21,341 bases of DNA, from positions 28,234-49,574 of the forward strand of contig DETK01000034.1 of assembly GCA_002361615.1 (NCBI GenBank). The letters run 5' to 3'. Position 1 is the stretch's first letter. Every line of letters begins with the position of its first letter. Shown here in pieces: positions 14,955 through 21,341 of this stretch. Position numbers and translations under genes: made by a program. The notes beneath the pieces are model-generated. The model searched no databases. It had not been told where the DNA came from and was given only the letters and a program-made list of their open reading frames with translations. Source of the stretch: Bacteroidales bacterium UBA3290. Its GTDB lineage: Bacteria; Bacteroidota; Bacteroidia; Bacteroidales; UBA932.

Positions 14955-16346
14955 TCAACGACGGGGACGGAAGGTGAAGCGGTCCTGGATGGTGCCGCTG
15001 ACGAGGTTGTGGACGCGGATTTCCATGCGGCCCCGGCGGATGAGCCCTTCAATGACGGTAGGAAATCTGCCAGGGTCTTCCTTGCGGTTGTCTCCAGAAC
15101 CGGTGAATCCCAAATCAGGCCCGCCGCCGACGATCTGGGCCCAGGGGCGGTCGGCCGTCGGGGCGTCGTAGCGGTAGCGGTGCTGGTGGGCGGTGATGAC
15201 CAACTGACAGCCGGCTTCTTCCAGCAGCGGAGCCCACATCCTGGCACAAGTGCGCTGCCAATAGGCGAAATCCGTGCTGTATTGCGGGTCCTTGTCGGCC
15301 GGTGCTATATCTCCCGGATTGTGCCGGGGATTGTCGTCGAACAGCGGGATGTGGCAGAAAGCCACAAGATAGGGGGCCGTGCGGATCTCTTCCCGGGCAA
15401 GGGCGTCGCGGAGCCATTCCGTCTGCGCTTCCCGGTACGGGCCGCTCGTGAACAGGCCTGCGAAAATCGGGTTGGTGTCGAGTTTGTCCTCCGCCGTGTC
15501 GAGTCCGATCAGTGCCATATCTCCTTGCCGGATGGCGAAATTCCGGCCGAGATCCCAGTCGCGGGACAGCCGCTCTTCCGGCTGTCGGAACATCCACACC
15601 CGTTCCAGGTGACGGTTGGCCATACCCCGGTCGTCGTGATTGCCAGGACAGAAGAGATAAGGCATTTCGCTGGCGTAGTCCTTCCGCCTGATGTCCGGAT
15701 TCAAGAAAATGCGGATCTGGTCTTCGACGGTCTCTTCCACATTGCTGGCATCGCCGTTCCAGATCACGCAGGCAGGGGCCAGTTCCGCGATTTTGTCGAG
15801 GACCAGGCCGAAAGGCTCCCAGCGGGCGTGGGTGTCGTTGATGACGCAAAAATGGGCATCCGCTTCCGCGCCTGCCGTAGTGAAATGGTAGGTCCTGGAA
15901 TCTTCTTCGTTGCCGAGGATTTTCATCCGGTAGCCGCCGTCGTACCGGATCCGGTCGGCACCGATCCGGTAGTAGTAGCGTGTGGCAGGTTTCAGGTCGG
16001 TGATCCGGACGCGGATGACCCGGTCGTCGATGTCCGTGACGCGGTAGCCCCCGCACAGAAACTTCCGGGCGTCGGACAGGTCCGGCTTTTCGCCGACCAG
16101 GACGTAACCGTTGGCAAGGGCGCTGACAGCGAAGGCGACGCCTATGGAAGTGGCGGCAAAATTCTGCAGCATCGGTGCTGACAAGATGAGCCGGTCTTCA
16201 AACGGTTCGTTCGGCTCATCCGACTGCATCGGGTCGGAGGCCGCTTCAGGTTTTGCCGCCGGCATGGTTTCGGCTTTCATCAGTTCGCCGGCCCCGGCCG
16301 CCGCCGCCAGCAGCGCCGAAGTCTTGATAAAGTCTCTTCGTTTCAT
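14955..16346 (-). CDS. Tat-exported calcineurin-like metallophosphoesterase (purple-acid-phosphatase-like)
   Basis: Exported phosphoesterase of the two-metal calcineurin fold. The 463-residue product starts MKRRDFIKTSALLAAAAGAG, a twin-arginine signal, so it probably leaves the cytoplasm folded with its metals. Residues of about 50-157 form a fibronectin-like N-terminal domain (ITDLKPATRYYYRIG), as in purple acid phosphatases. The catalytic domain shows DTH (171-173), NGD (197-199), GNHD (235-238), CHIP (His332) and AHQH (His387, His389), the full metal-ligand set expected. The substrate is unknown. The -7 box is 5 nt before the ATG, and hairpin copy C begins 23 bp upstream. No terminator is obvious downstream, where the 13-bp repeats lie. 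Confidence 0.9.
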   Translation of the reverse strand: MKRRDFIKTSALLAAAAGAGELMKAETMPAAKPEAASDPMQSDEPNEPFEDRLILSAPMLQNFAATSIGVAFAVSALANGYVLVGEKPDLSDARKFLCGGYRVTDIDDRVIRVRITDLKPATRYYYRIGADRIRYDGGYRMKILGNEEDSRTYHFTTAGAEADAHFCVINDTHARWEPFGLVLDKIAELAPACVIWNGDASNVEETVEDQIRIFLNPDIRRKDYASEMPYLFCPGNHDDRGMANRHLERVWMFRQPEERLSRDWDLGRNFAIRQGDMALIGLDTAEDKLDTNPIFAGLFTSGPYREAQTEWLRDALAREEIRTAPYLVAFCHIPLFDDNPRHNPGDIAPADKDPQYSTDFAYWQRTCARMWAPLLEEAGCQLVITAHQHRYRYDAPTADRPWAQIVGGGPDLGFTGSGDNRKEDPGRFPTVIEGLIRRGRMEIRVHNLVSGTIQDRFTFRPRR

Positions 16347-16351
16347 AATGA

Positions 16352-16359
16352 CAAAAATA
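16352..16359 (-). promoter_or_regulatory. Promoter -7 box for the metallophosphoesterase
   Basis: The minus strand reads TATTTTTG, an exact TAnnTTTG match, ending 5 nt before the ATG at 16346, which implies a leaderless or near-leaderless mRNA. The -33 position would fall inside hairpin copy C, where no clear TTTG is seen. Confidence 0.55.
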
Positions 16360-16369
16360 CGAAAAAAAC

Positions 16370-16480
16370 CGCTGCAATGTACGCATCAGTAAATCAGTGA
16401 ATTGCACGGGTTGATCCCCTTGTTTTTGAGGGGGATCAACTTGCGTAATCGGCTGTCAGTCAATTGCGTCCGTTGCAGCG
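16370..16480 (+). repeat. 111-bp hairpin element, copy C
   Basis: Third copy, same length and orientation: 52-bp arms, loop GTTTTTG, inner stem GTTGATCCCCTT / AGGGGGATCAAC with one T-G wobble, ends CGCTGCAATG and CGTTGCAGCG. It lies between the divergent phosphoesterase and small membrane protein genes. Similarity to copy A continues about 13 bp past the right end (GAAAA..TGGCGG), but copy B lacks this extension. Confidence 0.95.
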
Positions 16481-16485
16481 GAAAA

Positions 16486-16517
16486 TTTGGCGGGGTGCGT
16501 AATTATGAGTATCTTTA
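16486..16517 (+). promoter_or_regulatory. Promoter for the small membrane protein / glycosylase pair
   Basis: TTTG (16486-16489), 20 bp, then TATCTTTA (16510-16517; one mismatch to TAnnTTTG). The box ends 6 nt before the ATG at 16524. The -33 element starts 6 bp after hairpin copy C, within the extension shared with copy A. Confidence 0.6.
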
Positions 16518-16523
16518 CGTATT

Positions 16524-17015
16524 ATGTGCAAGATACCGACAAAAGGACTGCTGGCAGTGAACGGGGTGTTGTGGACGGCCATCGGGACGAAGATTCTGGT
16601 GACGGGCGTCGCCAGCTATATGCGGCTGGGAGCGGTGGGCGAAGCGGTTGCGTCGAATGGAACGGCGGCTTGGGGTTGGATGGTGCCGCTGTCGCTGCTG
16701 GTGTTTTCGGGATTCTACTGGATGTTTACCGGAGTTGTCGGCAAATACTCGGCGCGGATCCTGGCCATTCCGGAAGCGAGAACCTCGGTGTTCAAGACCT
16801 TCAGTCTGAAAGGGTATCTGATTATCGCCTTCATGATCGGACTGGGCATCACGCTGAAGCATATCCCTGGGATTCCGACGTCTTTTTTCGCCTGGTTCTA
16901 CTGCGGCCTGGGGGCGGGCCTGCTTTCGGCCGGCATCCGTTTTCTCATTCGATGGTGGCGGGAGCGGCGGTCGCAGCCGCTGCCGCCGCCAGATACAACA
17001 GATGATGGAAACTGA
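16524..17015 (+). CDS. Small integral membrane protein of unknown function
   Basis: The 163-residue protein has about four hydrophobic segments (roughly 8-30, 48-70, 93-112 and 118-140) and a charged, proline-rich C-terminal tail (RWWRERRSQPLPPP). It is probably an inner-membrane protein. I know no function for it. Charge placement suggests the tail is cytoplasmic, but this is only inference. The last 14 bp overlap the start of the glycosylase gene, so the two are co-transcribed and probably translationally coupled. Confidence 0.8.
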   Translation: MCKIPTKGLLAVNGVLWTAIGTKILVTGVASYMRLGAVGEAVASNGTAAWGWMVPLSLLVFSGFYWMFTGVVGKYSARILAIPEARTSVFKTFSLKGYLIIAFMIGLGITLKHIPGIPTSFFAWFYCGLGAGLLSAGIRFLIRWWRERRSQPLPPPDTTDDGN

Positions 17016-17691
17016 ACGACATCCTTTCGAACCCTTCCTGCCGGGAGGGGCGCGCATTCTTTTCCTCGGCAGTTTTCCGCCGCAGCCGAAGCGGTGGTCG
17101 ATGCCGTTTTATTACCCGAACTGGACCAACGATTTCTGGCGTGTTATGGGTTTGTTGTTTTTTGGAGACAGGGATCATTTCGCCATCCCTGACCAAAAGC
17201 GATTTGACCAGGCAAGGGTGGAGGCTTTCTGCCGTGAAAAGGGGATAGCGCTCTACGACACAGCCTGTGAAATCCGGCGTCTGAAAGACAATGCCTCCGA
17301 CAAATTTCTCGAAGTGGTGACGCCGACCGACCTCCCGGCTCTGCTGGCCCGCATCCCTGCCTGCCGGACGCTGGTTACTACCGGCCAGAAAGCTACCGAC
17401 GTCATCGTCGAAACCTTCGGCTGCGCCGAACCGCCCGTCGGCGGATCCGTCGAATTCGAAATCGGCGAGCCTCCGACGGCGGCTGAAACGGCCGAGGCGG
17501 CCGAGGGCGAGGCCGAGGCGGCTGGCGGCGCCTCAGGCGCAATCGCGGTGGCTACTTTAACCAAAGGTGCCGCCACCGGCCGCACCCTGACATTCTGGCG
17601 GATGCCTTCCACATCCCGCGCCTATCCGCTCGCCCTCGAGCGGAAAGCGGATTTCTACCGTAGACTGTGGACTAGAGGAACATCCAGATGA
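17002..17691 (+). CDS. Uracil-DNA-glycosylase-superfamily protein with Ala/Glu-rich insertion
   Basis: Probable DNA base-excision enzyme of the uracil-DNA glycosylase superfamily; the exact damaged base is not known. Of 229 residues, the N-terminal part has ILFLGSFPP (19-27), with RWSMPFYYPN and NDFWRVMG beyond it, and the C-terminal part has MPSTSRAYPLALERKADFYRR (201-221). These are the motifs of a glycosylase family widespread in Bacteroidetes, with the SFPP and MPSTSRAYP segments at the positions of the usual GxxPG and HPSP motifs. Residues of about 155-192 form a low-complexity Ala/Glu/Gly insertion. The start is ATG 17002 or the next codon, ATG 17005; both overlap the preceding gene. 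The 3' end overlaps by 20 bp with a minus-strand gene. The visible part is complete. Confidence 0.78.
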   Translation: MMETERHPFEPFLPGGARILFLGSFPPQPKRWSMPFYYPNWTNDFWRVMGLLFFGDRDHFAIPDQKRFDQARVEAFCREKGIALYDTACEIRRLKDNASDKFLEVVTPTDLPALLARIPACRTLVTTGQKATDVIVETFGCAEPPVGGSVEFEIGEPPTAAETAEAAEGEAEAAGGASGAIAVATLTKGAATGRTLTFWRMPSTSRAYPLALERKADFYRRLWTRGTSR

Positions 17692-18070
17692 TGAGCCAGA
17701 CGCCGATGGCGCCCAACAGGACGATGATGATGGTAGGCCAGAGGCCGATGGTGTGCACCATCGAGTCCCAGACCAGGTCTAAGTTGATGGCCAGCCAGAG
17801 GCACAGAAGGGTAAATACCAAAATCAGCAATGCGTAGCGAAGGGCCTTTCCACGAACGCCGAGGAGCAGGAACCAGCCGGTGAGCAGTATGCCGGCGGCC
17901 AGCAGATAGAGGAGTCCCTTTCCGCCGCTCAGGAGCCGGAGGAAGAAAGACTGGACTTGGGGGATGATGGCGATGACGGCAATCCCGACAAGCGCCAGGC
18001 AGACGGAGACCAGAATCAGAATGGCCTGTCTTTCATTTTTATCTTTCATCAACTCTTTGAAGGAAGCCAT
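17672..18070 (-). CDS. Small integral membrane protein of unknown function
   Basis: The 132-residue protein has about four hydrophobic helices after a short charged N-terminus (MASFKELMKDKNERQ) and ends hydrophobic (GVWLIIWMFL). I recognise no family. A GTG codon directly before the ATG could also start it. It lies 12 bp downstream of the GntP permease gene and is surely co-transcribed with it, so an accessory role to the permease is possible but unproven. Its 3' end overlaps the last 20 bp of the converging glycosylase gene. Confidence 0.75.
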   Translation of the reverse strand: MASFKELMKDKNERQAILILVSVCLALVGIAVIAIIPQVQSFFLRLLSGGKGLLYLLAAGILLTGWFLLLGVRGKALRYALLILVFTLLCLWLAINLDLVWDSMVHTIGLWPTIIIVLLGAIGVWLIIWMFL

Positions 18071-18082
18071 CACAAAGCGCGT

Positions 18083-19438
18083 TTAGAGAATGAGTTTGAG
18101 CAGGAAGACTTCGACCATCGAGGCCAGGCCGATGACCAGGGTCATCAGGGTTTGGGTCCGGTAACCGTCGTTGACCAGCAGTTTGCCGAAACTGGTGACG
18201 ACCCAGAAATAGGAATCGTTGGCGTGGGATACCGTCATGGCGCCGGCGCCGATGGCCACCACGACCAGGGCAGCATCGACCGGGGCGGCAAGACCGAGGG
18301 CACCCAGCAGCGGTGCGACGATGCCTGCCGTCGTGGTAATGGCGACCGTGGACGATCCCTGCGCCGTCTTGAGAATGGCAGCCAGCAGGAAAGGGAAGAA
18401 GATGCCGATGCTCCGGAAGGTATCCGTGTGTGCCGTGATGTAGTTCACCATATCGGACGATGCGATGACCTTGCCCAGCACGCCGCCGGCAGCGGTAACG
18501 AAGAGGATGGGGCCGACCGTCTTCAGCGTGTCGTTGGTCAACGGATAGAAATCACTGCCTTTGCCGGCGCCGAAAAGCTGGCAGATGGCCAGCACGGCGC
18601 CTACGGCCAGTGCCATGATCGGTGTTCCGAGGAAGAGGCAGAGATCGGCACCCCAGCCCGTCGCATGCATCATGGAAACGACCGAAGAGAGTGCCATCAG
18701 GAGAATTGGGACCACCAGTGGCGCAAGGGCGGAGACCGCCGAAGGCAGTTTCCCGAACCCGGCCTTGAGTTCTTCATAAGTCTGGACGGTCAGGGCGCTG
18801 TCGGATTCATCTTCGCTTTTGACTTTCCGGCCGATATGTCGGGCGAAGAGGTAGCCCGCGGTGAGCGGGAGAATCGAGCAGAGGATGCCGATGCCGATGA
18901 CCAGCAGCAAGTTGTTCTCCAGCCCGAGGGCCTGGGCCGCGGCCAGCGGACCGGGCGTGGGCGGGATGAAGACATGGGCTACATAGAGGCCGCAGGACAG
19001 GCAGACCGTCATGGTGACGCTCGAAGCGCCGGTCCGGCGGGCCATCGCCCGGCGGATCGGATCGAGGATCACGAAGCCGCTGTCGCAGAACACGGGGATC
19101 GACACGATCCAGCCCATCAGTTCGATGGCCAGCGCCGGCCGCTTCTGCCCGACCAGCCGGATGACCAGGTCGGCCAGTTTGAGCGCCGCCCCCGTCTTTT
19201 CCAGCACAGCCCCGATGAAAGCGCCCAAAATGATGACGATACCGATGGAAGTAAATGTCCCGGCGAACCCGGCGCCGATGACGCCCGGCACCTGCCGGAG
19301 CGGAATCCCGGCCAGCAAGGCCAGCACCAGCGAAATGAGCAGGATGGCCAGGAAGGGATGCACTTTCAGCTTCGAGATGAGCAGGATCATGGCCACAATG
19401 GCCACGACAAAGGCGATGATGAGGGACAGGCCGGTCAT
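18083..19438 (-). CDS. GntP-family permease (gluconate/hydroxy-acid:H+ symporter type)
   Basis: Inner-membrane secondary transporter for gluconate or a similar organic acid, driven by protons. The 451-residue length and overall hydrophobic profile of about 12-14 helices fit the family. Recognisable segments are LLISKLKVHPFLAILLISL near the N-terminus, GIVIILGAFIGAVLEKTG, IVSIPVFCDSGFVIL and LYVAHVFIPPTPGPLAAA, all typical of GntP. AQGSSTVAITTTAGIVAPLL and SHANDSYFWVV lie toward the C-terminus. No sugar-acid kinase or dehydratase is adjacent, so the substrate remains open. Its promoter at 19447-19477 lies back to back with that of the MATE gene. Confidence 0.93.
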   Translation of the reverse strand: MTGLSLIIAFVVAIVAMILLISKLKVHPFLAILLISLVLALLAGIPLRQVPGVIGAGFAGTFTSIGIVIILGAFIGAVLEKTGAALKLADLVIRLVGQKRPALAIELMGWIVSIPVFCDSGFVILDPIRRAMARRTGASSVTMTVCLSCGLYVAHVFIPPTPGPLAAAQALGLENNLLLVIGIGILCSILPLTAGYLFARHIGRKVKSEDESDSALTVQTYEELKAGFGKLPSAVSALAPLVVPILLMALSSVVSMMHATGWGADLCLFLGTPIMALAVGAVLAICQLFGAGKGSDFYPLTNDTLKTVGPILFVTAAGGVLGKVIASSDMVNYITAHTDTFRSIGIFFPFLLAAILKTAQGSSTVAITTTAGIVAPLLGALGLAAPVDAALVVVAIGAGAMTVSHANDSYFWVVTSFGKLLVNDGYRTQTLMTLVIGLASMVEVFLLKLIL

Positions 19439-19446
19439 AACGAGCC

Positions 19447-19477
19447 TAAAGATACAAAACTTGTGGCAAACAACAAA
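19447..19477 (-). promoter_or_regulatory. Promoter of the GntP permease operon
   Basis: On the minus strand, TTTG (19477-19474), 19 bp, then TATCTTTA (19454-19447), one mismatch to TAnnTTTG. The box ends 8 nt before the ATG at 19438, giving a leader of a few nucleotides at most. Confidence 0.6.
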
Positions 19478-19591
19478 CTGTTTTTCAGCGAATTACTCAA
19501 AAACGTCTGCGTAAAAGCGCGCATACGGTTTCCGGGTTGTGCCTGATTGTCAGGATGATAGTTGCCACGCGCGTAAATCCGATTTTATTCG

Positions 19592-19599
19592 TAACTTTG
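19592..19599 (+). promoter_or_regulatory. Promoter -7 box for the MATE transporter gene
   Basis: TAACTTTG matches TAnnTTTG exactly and ends 6 nt before the ATG at 19606. No clear TTTG is seen about 20 bp upstream. The 167-bp divergent spacer holds this box and the GntP promoter and nothing else I recognise. Confidence 0.55.
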
Positions 19600-19605
19600 C
19601 AATCT

Positions 19606-21021
19606 ATGGCAGAAAACATTCCCCTTGAACTCGGTACCGAGAAGGTCGGCAAGCTGCTTAAGCAGTATGCCATGCCTGCGATCATCGCGATGACGGCCTC
19701 CTCGCTCTACAATATGGTGGACAGCATCTTCATCGGTCAGGGATGCGGCCCGATGGCCATTTCCGGCCTGGCGCTGACCTTCCCGCTGATGAATCTCTCC
19801 GCCGCTTTCGGCACCCTCGTGGGCGTGGGCGGCGCCACCCTGATCTCCGTCCTGCTGGGCCAGAAGAACTATCCCGTGGCGAAGAAGGTGCTCAGCAACG
19901 TCTTCATCCTGAACGTCCTGGTCGGCGTCATCTTTTCGGTGGTCGCACTGGTCTTCCTCGATCCGATCCTGCGCTTTTTCGGCGCAAGCGACGCGACCCT
20001 GCCCTATGCGCGCAGCTATATGATTCCGATCCTGGCAGGCAACATCATCACGCACCTGTATTTCGGCCTCAATTCGATCGTCCGGGTTTCGGGCCATCCC
20101 CAGAAGGCGATGTTCGCCACCATCCTGACGGTGACGCTCAACACGATCCTCGACCCGATCTTCATCTTTGTGTTCGATCTGGGCATCCAGGGCGCGGCCA
20201 TCGCCACGGTCATTTCTCAGTTCACTGCTTTCGTCTGGATCATGCGAATCATCTGCGACAAGCGGGAGTTCCTGCACCTTTCGCGGGAGACTTTCGGCCT
20301 GGACTGGGGCATCGCACGGCGCTCCCTCTCGATCGGCATGGCGCCGTTCCTGATGAACGTCGCGTCGTGTTTCGTGGTCATCTTCATCAACAACCAGTTC
20401 AAGCGCTACGGCGGCGACCTGGCCATCGGCGCCTACGGCATCGTCAACCGCCTGGTGTTCCTCTTCCTGATGATCGTGATGGGCTTCAACCAGGGCATGC
20501 AGCCGATCGCCGGCTACAACTACGGAGCGAAACAGTACGACCGCGTGCTGGAAGTGCTGCGCCTGACCGTCAAGTGCGCGCTGATCGTGACATTTACCTG
20601 TTTTATCGTGGGAATGGTGTTCCCGCGTGCGGCAGTCTCGCTCTTTACGCACGATGAACAGCTCATCGAACTGGCCGCGCGGGGCTTCCGCATCACGGTG
20701 GCCATCTTCTTCATCATCGGGCGCCAGATGGTGATCACCAATTTCTTCCAGAGCATCGGCCTGGCCAACAAGGCCATTTTCCTGTCGCTGTCGCGCCAGC
20801 TGATTTTCCTGCTCCCATTCCTGGCGATCCTGCCGATCTGGTTCGGTGCGGATGGCGTGTGGCTCAGCATGCCGGCCTCTGACCTGGCCGCCCTGGTCGT
20901 CTCCGAAATCATGCTCGCCCGCCTCAAGCGCGACTTCCGGCGTGAGCAGGCAGCGATGGCAGCCGCAGCGCCCGTGGAAGCGCCGACTCCTGAACCGGTT
21001 GAAGTAACTGAAACAGTTTGA
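19606..21021 (+). CDS. MATE-family multidrug/toxin efflux transporter
   Basis: Inner-membrane cation-coupled exporter of the MATE family; the substrate is unknown. The 471-residue protein has about twelve hydrophobic helices in two related halves. Family segments include MPAIIAMTASSLYNMVDSIF and GMAISGLALTFPL-like residues at the start, GVGGATLISVLLGQ, and, in the second half, FNQGMQPIAGYNYGAKQY, a hallmark of MATE transporters. The frame opens 23 codons earlier, but those codons run through the -7 box, and MAENIPLELGTEKVGKLLKQ is the usual type of start, so I chose 19606. The C-terminus is an Ala/Pro/Glu-rich tail. The cytidylate-kinase-like gene follows after 10 bp. Confidence 0.94.
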   Translation: MAENIPLELGTEKVGKLLKQYAMPAIIAMTASSLYNMVDSIFIGQGCGPMAISGLALTFPLMNLSAAFGTLVGVGGATLISVLLGQKNYPVAKKVLSNVFILNVLVGVIFSVVALVFLDPILRFFGASDATLPYARSYMIPILAGNIITHLYFGLNSIVRVSGHPQKAMFATILTVTLNTILDPIFIFVFDLGIQGAAIATVISQFTAFVWIMRIICDKREFLHLSRETFGLDWGIARRSLSIGMAPFLMNVASCFVVIFINNQFKRYGGDLAIGAYGIVNRLVFLFLMIVMGFNQGMQPIAGYNYGAKQYDRVLEVLRLTVKCALIVTFTCFIVGMVFPRAAVSLFTHDEQLIELAARGFRITVAIFFIIGRQMVITNFFQSIGLANKAIFLSLSRQLIFLLPFLAILPIWFGADGVWLSMPASDLAALVVSEIMLARLKRDFRREQAAMAAAAPVEAPTPEPVEVTETV

Positions 21022-21031
21022 TATACGCAAT

Positions 21032-21341
21032 ATGGAACCGCATCTGATCATCTCCATCGGACGCCAGATCGGCGCGGGCGGACTGGGCGTTGCCCGTCGC
21101 CTGTCGCAGGAATTCGGCATCAAGGCCTATGACAAGGAACTGCTGGCCGAAGTGGCCCGCGAGAGCGGTCTCGACGAGACTTGCTTTGCACAGCGCGACG
21201 AGCACTCTTCCCGGGGATTCCGCACAGCCCTCCAGAACTTCCGCTCCCTGCTCGGCCTCTACAACCGGGCGGGCACGAACACCGTGATGACGGAAGAGCA
21301 GCTCTTCAAGATCCAGAGCGAAGTGATGCGCAAGATCGCCG
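21032..21341 (+). CDS. Cytidylate-kinase-like family protein, 5' part (cut by window end)
   Basis: Only the first 103 codons are visible. My translation begins MEPHLIISIGRQIGAGGLGV, then ARRLSQEFGIKAYDKELL. The P-loop-like GRQIGAGG and the following YDKELLAEVARESGL match the cytidylate-kinase-like (CMK2) family, which resembles nucleoside monophosphate kinases. True CMP kinase activity is not certain for this family. It starts 10 bp after the MATE gene in the same direction, so they are probably one operon; what links an exporter to this kinase is unknown. Confidence 0.8.
   Translation, partial: MEPHLIISIGRQIGAGGLGVARRLSQEFGIKAYDKELLAEVARESGLDETCFAQRDEHSSRGFRTALQNFRSLLGLYNRAGTNTVMTEEQLFKIQSEVMRKIA

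Noticed and set aside
14823..16181. 452-codon plus-strand frame opposite the phosphoesterase
   Set aside because: The minus-strand frame has the full metallophosphoesterase motif set and a Tat signal; this frame has no family features.
17957..19546. 529-codon plus-strand frame opposite the GntP permease
   Set aside because: Asp/Gln/His/Gly-rich translation, typical of the complement of a hydrophobic membrane protein; the minus-strand frame has clear GntP motifs.
19585..21123. 512-codon minus-strand frame opposite the MATE gene
   Set aside because: Complement of a membrane protein gene; the translation is charged and repetitive and overlaps the start of the next gene.

Overview
The window looks like a piece of a moderately GC-rich Bacteroidales chromosome (Bacteroidota). 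The evidence is a SusC/SusD outer-membrane pair, promoters of the Bacteroidetes type (TTTG, about 20 bp, then TAnnTTTG), little sign of Shine-Dalgarno sequences, and the gene families present. I cannot name the genus. Methylmalonyl-CoA mutase together with acetate kinase, phosphate butyryltransferase and butyrate kinase suggests a fermenter able to make acetate, propionate/succinate and possibly butyrate.

Layout. 1-1563: 3' part of the large subunit of methylmalonyl-CoA mutase, ended by a strong hairpin terminator. 1598-6346: promoter, then a SusC-like TonB-dependent transporter and a SusD-like lipoprotein, with no glycan-degrading enzymes or regulators beside them. 10929 down to 6419 (minus strand): a tight four-gene operon, ackA-ptb-buk plus a secreted glutamine-amidotransferase-like (BPL_N) protein. 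11008-12996 (plus): a short ComEC/Rec2-type membrane protein and an exported protein of unknown function. 13004-16480: a region built around three copies of a 111-bp hairpin element. It also holds a low-molecular-weight tyrosine phosphatase, a REP-associated tyrosine transposase (RAYT-like) and a Tat-exported metallophosphoesterase. 16524-17691 (plus): a small membrane protein overlapping a uracil-DNA-glycosylase-like gene. 19438 down to 17672 (minus): a GntP-type permease and a small membrane protein. 19606-21341 (plus): a MATE transporter and the start of a cytidylate-kinase-like gene.

The most noteworthy system is the RAYT-like transposase with its 111-bp elements (13004-13114, 14720-14830, 16370-16480). 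Each is exactly 52 bp + 7-nt loop + 52 bp. All have the same orientation and all are intergenic. Their arms differ between copies, with at least one two-sided compensatory change. One copy lies directly upstream of the transposase promoter. This looks like a Bacteroidetes counterpart of the REP/RAYT systems known from Proteobacteria, with a much longer hairpin.

A second pattern is that five genes (phosphatase, phosphoesterase, small membrane protein, GntP permease, MATE) have a recognisable -7 box only 4-8 nt before the start codon. Their mRNAs are therefore probably leaderless or nearly so.
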